Assembly (NCBI GenBank): GCA_964428345.1
Contig: CAYRYD010000015.1
Coordinates: 1-64,000 of the forward strand
From: JABDMH01 sp964428345
Lineage (GTDB): Bacteria; Bacteroidota; Bacteroidia; Chitinophagales; Saprospiraceae
Reading direction: 5' to 3'
Length of the DNA: 64,000 nucleotides
Shown here: positions 1 through 7,980 of the stretch, one piece after another
Layout of the letters: the number at the start of each line of letters is the position of its first letter
Position numbering within the stretch: position 1 is the stretch's first letter
The notes under the pieces: model-generated
What the model saw: the letters and a program-made list of their open reading frames with translations, nothing else
Database searches by the model: none
What the model was told of the DNA's origin: nothing
Translations under genes and position numbers: made by a program

Positions 1-36
1 ACATTTAATTCAATAACCATCGTTCATATTGTCTGA

Positions 37-684
37 TTTATAGGGGGCCGAACCAATTGGGAAAGAAATTTTGATCGTAACCTATTTAGAGCACTGAACA
101 AACAAACGGCTTTTTGTCTTTGGCAACTTGATTCAAGTCGAATCCATTCCTATCTGGAGGCTGCGAAATCATTCTTTGAGAGAAATCACTTTGAAGGACG
201 CTCAGTTGAGCCTCTCATTATTTGTCTCATGGAAACCTTCAACAATATCATTGATCACTCTGAGTCATGTGTATTTGGATATACTATTAGTCAATTCTTC
301 CCAAAGAATCATATTATTCGAATGTCAATCTGCGATCTAGGGATTGGCATTTCACAGTCAGTCAATAATTTCCGAAAGCTCAATAATGATCCTGTCATAC
401 CCGATGATGATGCACTTATGGCTGCTTTCCAACAGGGATTCACCACTAAGTCTAGCCAACATAACAAAGGATTCGGTCTTGACAATCTCAAATCCGCTAT
501 TCTCAGCACCGGGGGGTCATTGGAGGTTTTAACCAATCAGGCGTTTATGAAAATTGAGAACAATACCCATCGAACTAATTGTTCTCAATGGACGTTTAAT
601 GGTACACTTATTGATGTTGTGCTTGATACAACACAATTAGATGTTAAGGATCTTGACTATTCCCCGGAAGATCTATATTTTTAA
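37..684 (+). CDS. Histidine-kinase-like ATPase (anti-sigma type), 5' end unclear
   Basis: The reading frame is open from 37 to 684, but its first ATG is at 229. The codons before that ATG (LWQLDSSRIHSYLEAAKSFF and onward) read like protein, so the true start lies upstream and is not an ordinary ATG. An in-frame TGA at 34-36 blocks further extension, so the start may be non-ATG or the 5' end may be damaged. Seen: an N-box-like ETFNNIIDHSE, a G1-box-like CDLGIGIS and a G2-like KGFGLDNL. This is the GHKL ATPase fold of anti-sigma kinases and histidine kinases without a sensor or HisKA domain. The next gene, 24 bases downstream, encodes a STAS-like protein, and the two probably form a switch pair. 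The target is unknown. Confidence 0.65.
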   Translation, partial: FIGGRTNWERNFDRNLFRALNKQTAFCLWQLDSSRIHSYLEAAKSFFERNHFEGRSVEPLIICLMETFNNIIDHSESCVFGYTISQFFPKNHIIRMSICDLGIGISQSVNNFRKLNNDPVIPDDDALMAAFQQGFTTKSSQHNKGFGLDNLKSAILSTGGSLEVLTNQAFMKIENNTHRTNCSQWTFNGTLIDVVLDTTQLDVKDLDYSPEDLYF

Positions 685-708
685 AAGGTAAGATAAAGCA
701 AGAACACC

Positions 709-1008
709 ATGATGACCGTTAACCTGAAACTTTTAGACCTTGTCGAAGGCACTGCGACTAATGTTGATGGGATCACACTCTTCACCGAAATCAACAAGCA
801 TTTGGAAAGGGGAAATATCGTTCGGATCTCACTGAAAGGTTGTGGAGCTTTCTCATCATCATTTCTTAATTCTTCATTTGGATCACTATTTGATAAATAT
901 GGAATCACGGATGTAAAGACAAAGGTAATCTTTACCGACTACCTGAAGAGTCATGAAAGAATGTTGAGGGACTACTACAAGATATTTGCTAAGTTTCACT
1001 CCAACTAG
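709..1008 (+). CDS. STAS-like (DUF4325) protein
   Basis: A 99-residue protein with the central signature of the STAS-like DUF4325 family: a short beta-alpha start, then FSSSFLNSSFGSL at about residues 48-60, followed by a strand containing VIFTDYL. The family resembles anti-anti-sigma domains and is usually encoded beside a GHKL ATPase, as here. I infer that it binds or relays the state of the ATPase encoded just upstream on the same strand. No membrane segment or signal peptide is visible. The surrounding DNA is clearly AT-richer than the rest of the window, which fits an accessory module. Partner and output are not visible. Confidence 0.7.
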   Translation: MMTVNLKLLDLVEGTATNVDGITLFTEINKHLERGNIVRISLKGCGAFSSSFLNSSFGSLFDKYGITDVKTKVIFTDYLKSHERMLRDYYKIFAKFHSN

Positions 1009-1157
1009 GCAACGATGGCGGTTCATTTCGATGATCTATCGAAATCGACAAGCAAACGTCTGATTTTGGTCGACTTGGACCGTATGAGTAATACTGAACT
1101 GGTACATGCTCAATAAATACGTCCAGTTGGATACTGCATCTACGGCAATTAAGACTG

Positions 1158-1328
1158 TCATTTTGGATTTTCATTTATCAAAGCTACAAGAGATTGCTCC
1201 AAATCATCAATCATTTGAAAATTTTGTCCAAGTTCTTCATAATCAGTAGGATGGCGTAGATCTCTTAGCTCCCCTTGCAAAATGGTCTTAATGTTGGGTT
1301 GCTTTATAGACTGTTTCTCAATAACCAT
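1158..1328 (-). CDS. Small unknown protein, 56 aa
   Basis: A short minus-strand frame starting ATG at 1328 and ending TGA at 1158-1160. The product begins MVIEKQSIKQPNIKTILQGE and ends LVALINENPK. It is charged and mostly helical-looking, with no membrane segment. A stop codon lies four codons before the ATG, so this ATG is the likely start. It follows the 145-residue unknown gene at 1362-1799 by 33 bases on the same strand, so the two could be co-transcribed. I do not recognise a family. The balanced composition argues for a real gene, but its length makes that uncertain. Confidence 0.45.
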   Translation of the reverse strand: MVIEKQSIKQPNIKTILQGELRDLRHPTDYEELGQNFQMIDDLEQSLVALINENPK

Positions 1329-1361
1329 GTCATTAGTTGACTAGCACTTGCGTCCGATGGA

Positions 1362-1799
1362 TCAGTCCGCTATATTTCTATCAAAGTCCTCCATTGCAAT
1401 CACAAATTGCTGAAGAAAGACAGTGAACTGCTCTTTTATGGTGGCATTAGTATCATTTCTAAAGTCAGAGATTTCAAATTGCTTCGAAATTATTTTGTCA
1501 TCTCCATATCGCACCCTTCTTTCAGTGGTAAACTTGTGACTTATGTCAATCCGGCCTAGTGGAGTAAGTTGATAATGCAACTCTCCAATATAACTGCCAC
1601 ATTTAATGACCACCTTGACTTCTCTCTCGCTTCGGATGGTTTCCAAATCATTGTATCCTGACTCATCTTTGAAATATTTAAAGAAAGATTCAAGATTATC
1701 TGCCTCGGCATGCCATTTTTCTACATTTTTAGCGATTCGATGCTGAAAGCCCTTCAGTATGTCTAGGGCCTGAAAAGTCGGATCTTTTCGGTCATACAT
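1362..1799 (-). CDS. Unknown protein, 145 aa
   Basis: An unrecognised soluble protein of 145 residues starting MYDRKDPTFQALDIL. It has an N-terminal helical stretch rich in charged residues (about 10-55), a probable beta-rich middle (VKVVIKCGSYIGELHYQLTP, about 61-80) and a helical tail (FTVFLQQFVIAMEDF, about 124-138). No signal peptide or transmembrane segment is visible. Base composition is AT-rich like the neighbouring ATPase/STAS pair and unlike the genes right of 2100, suggesting shared accessory origin. A 56-residue frame follows closely downstream. I assign no function. Confidence 0.6.
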   Translation of the reverse strand: MYDRKDPTFQALDILKGFQHRIAKNVEKWHAEADNLESFFKYFKDESGYNDLETIRSEREVKVVIKCGSYIGELHYQLTPLGRIDISHKFTTERRVRYGDDKIISKQFEISDFRNDTNATIKEQFTVFLQQFVIAMEDFDRNIAD

Positions 1800-1949
1800 G
1801 TCTTAAAGTTTTGATTTTGATACACCTCCTGCAAAACATATTAGCTTCAACTTCAAATGATAAATTTTGAAATTTCGACAACTAAAACAACAACCAATAA
1901 AAATAGATCATATGTAATCTACTGATTATCATACGATCTATGAATCATG

Positions 1950-2026
1950 TGGTCGGGATGACTGGATTCGAACCAGCGACCTCTTCGTCCCGAACGAAGC
2001 ACGCTACCGGGCTGCGCTACATCCCG
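1950..2026 (-). tRNA. tRNA-Pro(CGG)
   Basis: Folds as a full cloverleaf on the minus strand: a 7-bp acceptor stem (2020-2026 with 1954-1960), D arm, anticodon stem CUUCG/CGAAG with loop UUCGGGA (1988-1994, anticodon CGG) and T arm with GGTTCGAATCC. CCA is encoded at 1950-1952, unlike the other two tRNAs in this window. The 3' end points left toward the AT-rich accessory segment, the usual geometry of an integration site. Confidence 0.96.
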
Positions 2027-2118
2027 AAATGGGAAGGCGAAATTAAAATTTTTTACAGAATTTCTGCATTCCGGTTCATCTTCCTTGCTATCGTCACTGA
2101 ATATGGGGAATCCAACGT

Positions 2119-3573
2119 TCACTGGTCTTTGAGGGCATCCTCAATCGGAGGTGGTCCATCCGGAATGATCGCCTTGTATACATAATCACCCTTTCTTTCC
2201 AGAAACTCTTTTTTCATGTCTCCCCGTAGCTGGGCATCCTCAAAAAAATCGACCATCGTCATCGACATGGCCCTGGCAGCATGCGCCATTCCCTTGTGGC
2301 CTATCGACATGCCGCTACAGGCTACAACCGCCCAGGAATGCCAGGGCGTATCTTTGGGCGCTGTGGTAGCCCGCAGACGTACCGTAGGCACCACAAAACT
2401 GACATCTCCCACATCGGTGGAGCCTCCCATCGGATGCTCCTGGGTCTCTTCAAGGGGAGTGATTTCTGAATACAGACCAACCTGTGGTTTATCAACCGAT
2501 TCCTGGATCTTTCTGGCAAAAAGCTGCTCGGCGTCATCATAGGCAATAGGGCCCAGGTATTCGAGATTCTTTTGCAGACGGGCACCGCCCGTGCGGTTGA
2601 CCAGGACCTCATGGATTCCGGAAATCAGCGAAATCTTGTAGTCTACATCAGCCATGATGGCCGCTCCCTCGGCAATCCGCTCTACCCGCTTCCATACCTG
2701 CTCCATGCCTTCCCTTTTTGTATCACGCACTCTGGTCCAGATCCGGGCATAGTCGGGTACCACGTTGACTACTTTACCGGCATCCTGAATGTGATAATGG
2801 ATCCTTACGGTGGGTTTGATGTGCTCGCGGTAAAAATTGATACCACTCGTATAGAGCTCAAGCGCATCCGACGCGCTGCGGCCATTCCAGGGATCGCCCG
2901 AAGCATGGGCGGCCTGTCCGTAAAATTCGACCATAAAATCGACCAGGGCCAGACTGCTCTGCACATCGGCCTTGGTCTCAGCACTGGGATGCCAATCCAT
3001 CACAATATCGACGTCGTCAAACAACCCGGCCCGGATCATCCATAATTTGCCAAAGTATTTCTCCTCCGCCGGAGTACCGAAAAAACGGATGGTGCCCTGG
3101 AGTTGCCCCGATTCGATCAGTTCCTTAATCGCAGTAGCCGCCCCCAAAGAGGCCACACCAAACAGGTTATGACCACATCCATGACCCGGACCACCATCAT
3201 CGACCGCCTCCTTGACCGGGACCGCCTTCTGCGAAAGTCCGGGAAGCGCGTCAAACTCGCCCAAAATCCCAATCACCGGCTTTCCACTGCCAAACTCGGC
3301 AATAAAAGCGGTGGGAATATCCGCCACACCCCGGGTCACCCGGAATCCCTGCTTCATGGCATATTCTGAAAGCGCCTTACTGGACTGCTCTTCCTGAAAT
3401 GCAATCTCTTTGTACGACCAGATCCGGTCACTCAGCTGAGAGAGTTCAGAGTAATTTTTATCAATGAAGTCAATAGCAGCACGCTTTTTCTCATTCATGA
3501 TGTCCATCTCCTGGCCAGTCATCTTAATGCTCATAGCCATGGATATCGACAGGACGCATAAGTACTTTATCAT
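2119..3573 (-). CDS. M20 family amidohydrolase (AbgB-like), exported
   Basis: A 484-residue zinc amidohydrolase of peptidase family M20, closest in motif layout to AbgB-type aminobenzoyl-glutamate hydrolases. An N-terminal hydrophobic segment (residues 1-20) looks like a signal peptide. Visible motifs: EFDALPGL near residue 105, PGHGCGHNLFG near 130 with metal-binding His residues, the catalytic and metal-binding Glu pair in TPAEEKYFGK near 166, and DWHPSAET. The dimerisation domain lies in the middle, and DVGDVSF occurs near the C-terminus. The protein probably hydrolyses an amide or peptide bond of an N-acyl amino acid or small peptide in the periplasm. It stands alone between tRNA-Pro and the iron-uptake operon. 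The exact substrate is not readable. Confidence 0.85.
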   Translation of the reverse strand: MIKYLCVLSISMAMSIKMTGQEMDIMNEKKRAAIDFIDKNYSELSQLSDRIWSYKEIAFQEEQSSKALSEYAMKQGFRVTRGVADIPTAFIAEFGSGKPVIGILGEFDALPGLSQKAVPVKEAVDDGGPGHGCGHNLFGVASLGAATAIKELIESGQLQGTIRFFGTPAEEKYFGKLWMIRAGLFDDVDIVMDWHPSAETKADVQSSLALVDFMVEFYGQAAHASGDPWNGRSASDALELYTSGINFYREHIKPTVRIHYHIQDAGKVVNVVPDYARIWTRVRDTKREGMEQVWKRVERIAEGAAIMADVDYKISLISGIHEVLVNRTGGARLQKNLEYLGPIAYDDAEQLFARKIQESVDKPQVGLYSEITPLEETQEHPMGGSTDVGDVSFVVPTVRLRATTAPKDTPWHSWAVVACSGMSIGHKGMAHAARAMSMTMVDFFEDAQLRGDMKKEFLERKGDYVYKAIIPDGPPPIEDALKDQ

Positions 3574-3667
3574 ATCAAAATCGAAATCTGGATGAGGGGG
3601 GAAGATATCAAAAAGTTCTTTCCCGGCAGTGCCGGAGATCCAATGACATAGTGAAATTTGCTATCCT

Positions 3668-5314
3668 TCAAATCCGGTCATTGGTTTTCGCCGCCAGCAC
3701 AGGTACATCGACATCGTGTATTCTTTGGGTTGCTTTGATTTCTTTTTTTATCCCGGATGTGTAACTTGGTTTCCTTTTCAATCTAAATAGTACCACCAGC
3801 GACACCATGGATAAGGTAATCCAAAGCAGGTCGACCAGCCGGCTTGCCTGAGACAGGCCCCCACCAGATTGCCAAAACCAATGACCACTGACCATTCCGT
3901 TGACCACCGGCACCAATATCCCCAGGCATGCGCCCGACATCAGCGACCATCTCAATGTCAATGCATTATCTCTTATTAAGGAAAATAACAGACTCAGGAT
4001 CAGCCAGCCGCCGAAGAAAGTACGGTAAATAAAGGTCATTCCGGCAGGGGAAAATATTTTGACCAACAGAAACTCCAGGGCAATCATGGGTATCATACTC
4101 AAACAAATAGCCAGATAGCAGGAAACCACATTTTCGTTGAACCGGCGTTGCCGATCGGACATATTCGTTTTTTCGCGAGCGGTCAGCCAGATCATCACCC
4201 CTGACAGTATCACAAAACAGGATAATAAACCCAAAATAAACGATATTATCCTCAGACCATAGCCTGCATAATCGGCGAAATGCAGGCGGTACAAAACATT
4301 TTTTACTCCATCCAGATAACTATTGTTGGTGACCGGATTCCGACTGTAAACGATCTGGCCGTCAACCACCCGGTAAACAATCCTGCCCAGCCCGTTAAAT
4401 TTATGAGCATAGGGCAGATTTCCGGCAATCTCCAGATGCATGTTGGTGTCACCAAAATGGGCAATCTTCAGATCAGTGATCCTGAAATCTCTCCATTGAG
4501 CTTTTGTCTGGTCAATAAACGGCTGCAGGGATGGAAAATATTCCAATGGAGCATTGCTGAATGCGTAGTTTGGCAATTGCAATTCATATTCCAGATCGCG
4601 GTAAAACTGCCTGTCATCACCGTCATAGAGTGAAAAAATAAAGGGAGCCACGATCAGCGCCTTCAACATAAAAAATGCACCGGTCAAAGCATACACCAAC
4701 TGGAATGGAAATCCGACCAGCCCCAATGCTGTATGTGCGTCCGTCCATACCGTTTTCAATTTTGCCCAGGGACGGAAGACAAAAAAACTGGAAATTATTT
4801 TTTTCCAATGGATAATGATTCCGGTGCAAATGGCAAACAGAAAAAAGAAAGCAACGAAGCCGGATAGATAATAACCTGCCGGATAGGGAATCTGGGCAAA
4901 GAAATGAAGCCGGTATAAAAACTCTCCAAGGGTGTACGAGTCTGCATAGCTAGCTGTGGATTTGTCATCCGTATCGAGGTAGAAAAAAGCGCGTGCTTTA
5001 TCTTCCTCCTGGGCCAGGGAATCCAGCGATGCGCCCAGACTGACTGACACCCTCCGTTCATTGTAATAGTGTCGTAAATCGATGCTTCGACCATAGAGCC
5101 GGTACTGCCTGCCCAGCTCAGACAGCACGGTATCCGGTGGGATCCCGATCTCATCGGTTACCCTTAATTCATGACTCCGTTCCCAGTTTACGATCTCGTC
5201 CCTGAAAAAAGAAAAAGTTCCGGTAAAGAAAATAACAAACAATGCGACACTGATTACAATGCCACTCACGGTGTGGGTGTGATACAGTATGTTGTATGTT
5301 CGATTATTCAGCAT
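3668..5314 (-). CDS. PepSY-domain inner-membrane protein (XusC/PiuB-like)
   Basis: A 548-residue membrane protein of the PepSY-TM family, linked to iron-siderophore uptake and probably to reduction or release of iron at the inner membrane. The first helix (about 12-38, with HTHTVSGIVISVALFV) carries a His pair of the kind proposed to bind heme or metal. A periplasmic PepSY-like region follows, then helices near 145-170 and 195-225, a second periplasmic region, and several C-terminal helices. It is the last gene of a minus-strand operon after a TonB receptor, a DUF4374 lipoprotein, a DUF4198 protein and two small membrane proteins. This order resembles XusA-XusB-XusC of Bacteroides with extra genes. 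The family call is firm; the exact chemistry is inference. Confidence 0.85.
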   Translation of the reverse strand: MLNNRTYNILYHTHTVSGIVISVALFVIFFTGTFSFFRDEIVNWERSHELRVTDEIGIPPDTVLSELGRQYRLYGRSIDLRHYYNERRVSVSLGASLDSLAQEEDKARAFFYLDTDDKSTASYADSYTLGEFLYRLHFFAQIPYPAGYYLSGFVAFFFLFAICTGIIIHWKKIISSFFVFRPWAKLKTVWTDAHTALGLVGFPFQLVYALTGAFFMLKALIVAPFIFSLYDGDDRQFYRDLEYELQLPNYAFSNAPLEYFPSLQPFIDQTKAQWRDFRITDLKIAHFGDTNMHLEIAGNLPYAHKFNGLGRIVYRVVDGQIVYSRNPVTNNSYLDGVKNVLYRLHFADYAGYGLRIISFILGLLSCFVILSGVMIWLTAREKTNMSDRQRRFNENVVSCYLAICLSMIPMIALEFLLVKIFSPAGMTFIYRTFFGGWLILSLLFSLIRDNALTLRWSLMSGACLGILVPVVNGMVSGHWFWQSGGGLSQASRLVDLLWITLSMVSLVVLFRLKRKPSYTSGIKKEIKATQRIHDVDVPVLAAKTNDRI

Positions 5315-5320
5315 ATTTTC

Positions 5321-5617
5321 TCAATCACCGGTCATTAAATTTCCACTACAGGCCAGCGCTGCAAAAATCAGGGTTGACAATAAATACAAGCCCCAGATCT
5401 TCCAGCCGTTCCTAATCAGAAAAGCCACTATAAACAATCCAACCCAAAGTAAAAAGGCGGTATAGGTGCTGCTAATGATCACCACGGGTCGATTTATCCA
5501 GGTTGCCAGGGCGACGTGAAAGGCCATGCTCACCAGATAGCCACCGACCAGTCCTGCCGATAATTTCGCAAAACGCTGCCACGGGGATTTGGTAAGGTAT
5601 TTGACGTTTGCCGGCAT
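5321..5617 (-). CDS. Small membrane protein, DUF3649-like
   Basis: A 98-residue protein with three likely transmembrane helices (about 18-38, 45-66 and 72-92) separated by short loops, including NGWKIWG. Its size, helix spacing and position directly before a PepSY protein match DUF3649 proteins, which accompany DUF3325 and PepSY genes in proteobacterial iron-uptake operons. The stop lies 6 bases before the PepSY start and the start is 1 base from the preceding stop, so translation is probably coupled. The role in iron handling is inferred from context only. Confidence 0.6.
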   Translation of the reverse strand: MPANVKYLTKSPWQRFAKLSAGLVGGYLVSMAFHVALATWINRPVVIISSTYTAFLLWVGLFIVAFLIRNGWKIWGLYLLSTLIFAALACSGNLMTGD

Positions 5618-5618
5618 T

Positions 5619-5981
5619 TCAGATCAGTTTTTCCAACAGTGCACCCAAGACCACGACAAGGAAGACTGTTGTTCTGTTTAGAACACCCAATGGTGCGCAT
5701 AAAATGATCAGACTTTGGATGGTCATCAACAAAATCAAAATCGTCAATATTCCGGCTCCGGGACCGAAATGGTCCATCGAAAAACCCGAAGCTACCAACA
5801 AGAAGATGAACCCCGTCCACCGGGATAATTTTGGTTTCTGCCGCAAGACGGTTTCAAGACCTAGTACCGGCACATCGCACATTCTGCAGGAAGTGGCATA
5901 CCAGAGGTAACAAGCCGTAAAAATCAATATGGAAATCAATACGGTCAAGGTGGCTACCTGGTAAAATAGTGGGTGACACAA
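5619..5981 (-). CDS. Small membrane protein, DUF3325-like
   Basis: About 120 residues with an N-terminal hydrophobic helix (about 8-27), a short loop with two close cysteines (SCRMCDVP), and two or three further helices up to the C-terminus. The layout resembles DUF3325 membrane proteins found beside DUF3649 and PepSY genes. The listed start is TTG at 5981, overlapping the end of the DUF4198 gene by 28 bases. No ATG is available in the N-terminal part, so the start is tentative and another TTG may be used. Its function in the iron-uptake operon is unknown. Confidence 0.55.
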   Translation of the reverse strand: MCHPLFYQVATLTVLISILIFTACYLWYATSCRMCDVPVLGLETVLRQKPKLSRWTGFIFLLVASGFSMDHFGPGAGILTILILLMTIQSLIILCAPLGVLNRTTVFLVVVLGALLEKLI

Positions 5982-6700
5982 TGCCAGATAAATTCGTAGG
6001 GTTTATGTCGAAATGTTCCCGGTGTTTCTTCTTTCCTGGTGATTTCCACAATATAGTTGGTATCTTTCCAGGGCAGGGCAATGTCAATATAACCATCATC
6101 ATCGGTTTCCAGGGATCTAGACCACTGATCTGCCACAAAAATGGTCACTTCGTGCTTTGGTAAAATTTCATTTTTATAAAAAACCCGAAGTCTCAATGAG
6201 TCCTGATTTTGCGATACATTACTGATCGTTAAACCGGTTGGATTACCGGTTGCTGACTGACCCGTTTTTTCACCTACCTGAATTTTTGCCACCGAATGGT
6301 AATGGGTTTTAAAAATGCCGAAATCGTATGCCGAATAATCGATGACACCGATCTGATCATTATTTAAAATAATGGTGTAGGTGCCTTCCTTATACGGAGT
6401 AAAGGTAGCCAGGTAATAGTCCTCCCTGGGAACGAATTGCAATTCCGTTCTCTTCCCGGAATCATCGACGACCCATAACGTAAAATCCTTCACTGCGACA
6501 AAGGCTTCACCAGTAACTTTTTCTTTCAAGCCGTAGGTATATTCTCCAAAATATACCCGGACTTCCTGTTCTCTGCCCAATTCACCCAAGGGATCCGTTT
6601 GAACCCAAAGATAGTGTGCAGACACCCTGGCTACTCCAGAGAGCAAAATGACTATGACTATTATTGACCTCTTCATTTTTCGCTGATTTTCTATGTACAT
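5954..6700 (-). CDS. Periplasmic DUF4198-type protein
   Basis: A 248-residue exported protein. A signal peptide is clear if translation starts at the second Met (codon 9, MKRSIIVIVILLSG, cleavage after VSA). The mature part opens HYLWVQTDP, the typical start of DUF4198 proteins, which are beta-sandwich periplasmic proteins often encoded with metal or TonB-linked uptake systems. A second Ig-like domain (about 165-235) contains VFYKNEILPKHEVTIFV and a DDDGYIDIALPW turn. It lies 21 bases downstream of the DUF4374 lipoprotein gene and overlaps the next gene. It probably binds or relays the metal or ligand between membranes. Binding residues cannot be named with confidence. Confidence 0.75.
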   Translation of the reverse strand: MYIENQRKMKRSIIVIVILLSGVARVSAHYLWVQTDPLGELGREQEVRVYFGEYTYGLKEKVTGEAFVAVKDFTLWVVDDSGKRTELQFVPREDYYLATFTPYKEGTYTIILNNDQIGVIDYSAYDFGIFKTHYHSVAKIQVGEKTGQSATGNPTGLTISNVSQNQDSLRLRVFYKNEILPKHEVTIFVADQWSRSLETDDDGYIDIALPWKDTNYIVEITRKEETPGTFRHKPYEFIWHCVTHYFTR

Positions 6701-6721
6701 TCCAAAAGGTAACCTCTCACC

Positions 6722-7966
6722 TTATTCGGATAACGATAAGATGCTTTTGGCATAATTGCCGTCTATCTTTGCCCCTTCGGTAGCTGTTCCCGTGGCCACA
6801 TCGATGACGTAGATACCGGCATATGAACTGTTGCTGACACCCAGATACAATCTGGTACCTTCGACCAGAATGGCACTATTCCATCCGCCACCGGCCAGGG
6901 GTATCTCATCCAGGAGCGTAAAGGTTTGGTTGTGAAGGTCCAGGATACCCGTTTTCAGGAGGGGTTTATCCGATACCGGCGCATACGTTGCCCAGAGGTA
7001 GGCAGGATCATTTTCATCTTCCTGCAGGACCCGGACTACCGCCTTGCCATCGGCTACATAGTACAGGTCATTGATTTTATATCCACCACTCAGGGTTTCA
7101 AAGTCGATATGGAAGGATGCATCAAAATCGGTTTCTCCCTGTTTAATTCTCAGCACTGCCGAATTATTGCCGGGCACCGGTGAATATCCGGAAGCCAGCG
7201 AAGAGGGAGAAAAACTATAGATATTTCCATTTTCGTCGGTTTCCAGCGCATTATTGGTGTAGTACCGGCCAATGTTTGAAGTGCGGTTGTCTGAGATAAT
7301 TTTCTCCAACGTCAATTCGGGGTAATTAAATACGGCAACATGGGCTTCATTGGACAACGGTGTACTGAAATCTCCCGAAGCATGAATATGATAATACGCA
7401 ACAAACATTTTGTTTCCCCTGACCACTACATCGACCGGAAAAGCAAGCAGACTATCCCCGGCTACATTCCCAAAGGCGGAAAGCACGGTTTTTTCGATCG
7501 ACATGGTATTGGTATTGACCAGGTAGATTTTCTTGTCTGAAAGACCTTCCCGCGCTGAACCAATCATAACCATGGTCGCTTCATCGACAACCGTAAATGC
7601 GTAAATAGTGAGATCGGTAAAAAAACTACCACCCTTGATCAATTCGCCGTTGACCATTTCGTAACTGATAAATTCGGGGGCGGAGGTATAACCACCGGCA
7701 ATGATCTGATCAACACCCTGAATATACGTCATCCAGGCTGGTTGCTCAAAACCGTTATTGACCGGCGATACCGTTCCCTGCATCAAACTGATGGCAGGAC
7801 TCAACACATCGGTACTGGGATCAGTGGCCGCTTCGATCCCCAAAAAATAATAGGTTTTTTCCTCCGGATCAGGATCCGATACGAGATTTCCCGGTTCGTC
7901 TTTGGAACAGGAGGCAAAAAGTAATACAGTTGCTGTCAGAAAAAAGAATAAATTTTTGCTATTCAT
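6722..7966 (-). CDS. DUF4374 surface lipoprotein (XusB-like)
   Basis: A 414-residue lipoprotein: signal sequence MNSKNLFFFLTATVLLFASC with lipobox FASC (Cys at about 20), followed by an acidic linker (KDEPGNLVSDPDPEE). The body shows repeated beta-propeller-like blades, for example IYLVNTNT, VAVFNYPE and IYVIDVATG, as expected for DUF4374. In Bacteroides the DUF4374 lipoprotein XusB binds a siderophore at the cell surface and hands it to XusA. The acidic stretch after the lipid Cys fits surface export. The gene sits 14 bases downstream of the TonB-dependent receptor. Which siderophore it binds cannot be read from sequence. Confidence 0.85.
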   Translation of the reverse strand: MNSKNLFFFLTATVLLFASCSKDEPGNLVSDPDPEEKTYYFLGIEAATDPSTDVLSPAISLMQGTVSPVNNGFEQPAWMTYIQGVDQIIAGGYTSAPEFISYEMVNGELIKGGSFFTDLTIYAFTVVDEATMVMIGSAREGLSDKKIYLVNTNTMSIEKTVLSAFGNVAGDSLLAFPVDVVVRGNKMFVAYYHIHASGDFSTPLSNEAHVAVFNYPELTLEKIISDNRTSNIGRYYTNNALETDENGNIYSFSPSSLASGYSPVPGNNSAVLRIKQGETDFDASFHIDFETLSGGYKINDLYYVADGKAVVRVLQEDENDPAYLWATYAPVSDKPLLKTGILDLHNQTFTLLDEIPLAGGGWNSAILVEGTRLYLGVSNSSYAGIYVIDVATGTATEGAKIDGNYAKSILSLSE

Positions 7967-7980
7967 TTTTTATCGATTTT

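Noticed and set aside
1015..1119. A 34-codon plus-strand frame just after the STAS-like gene
   Set aside because: Too short to support, with no recognisable motif; it may be a remnant of a third gene but nothing confirms that.
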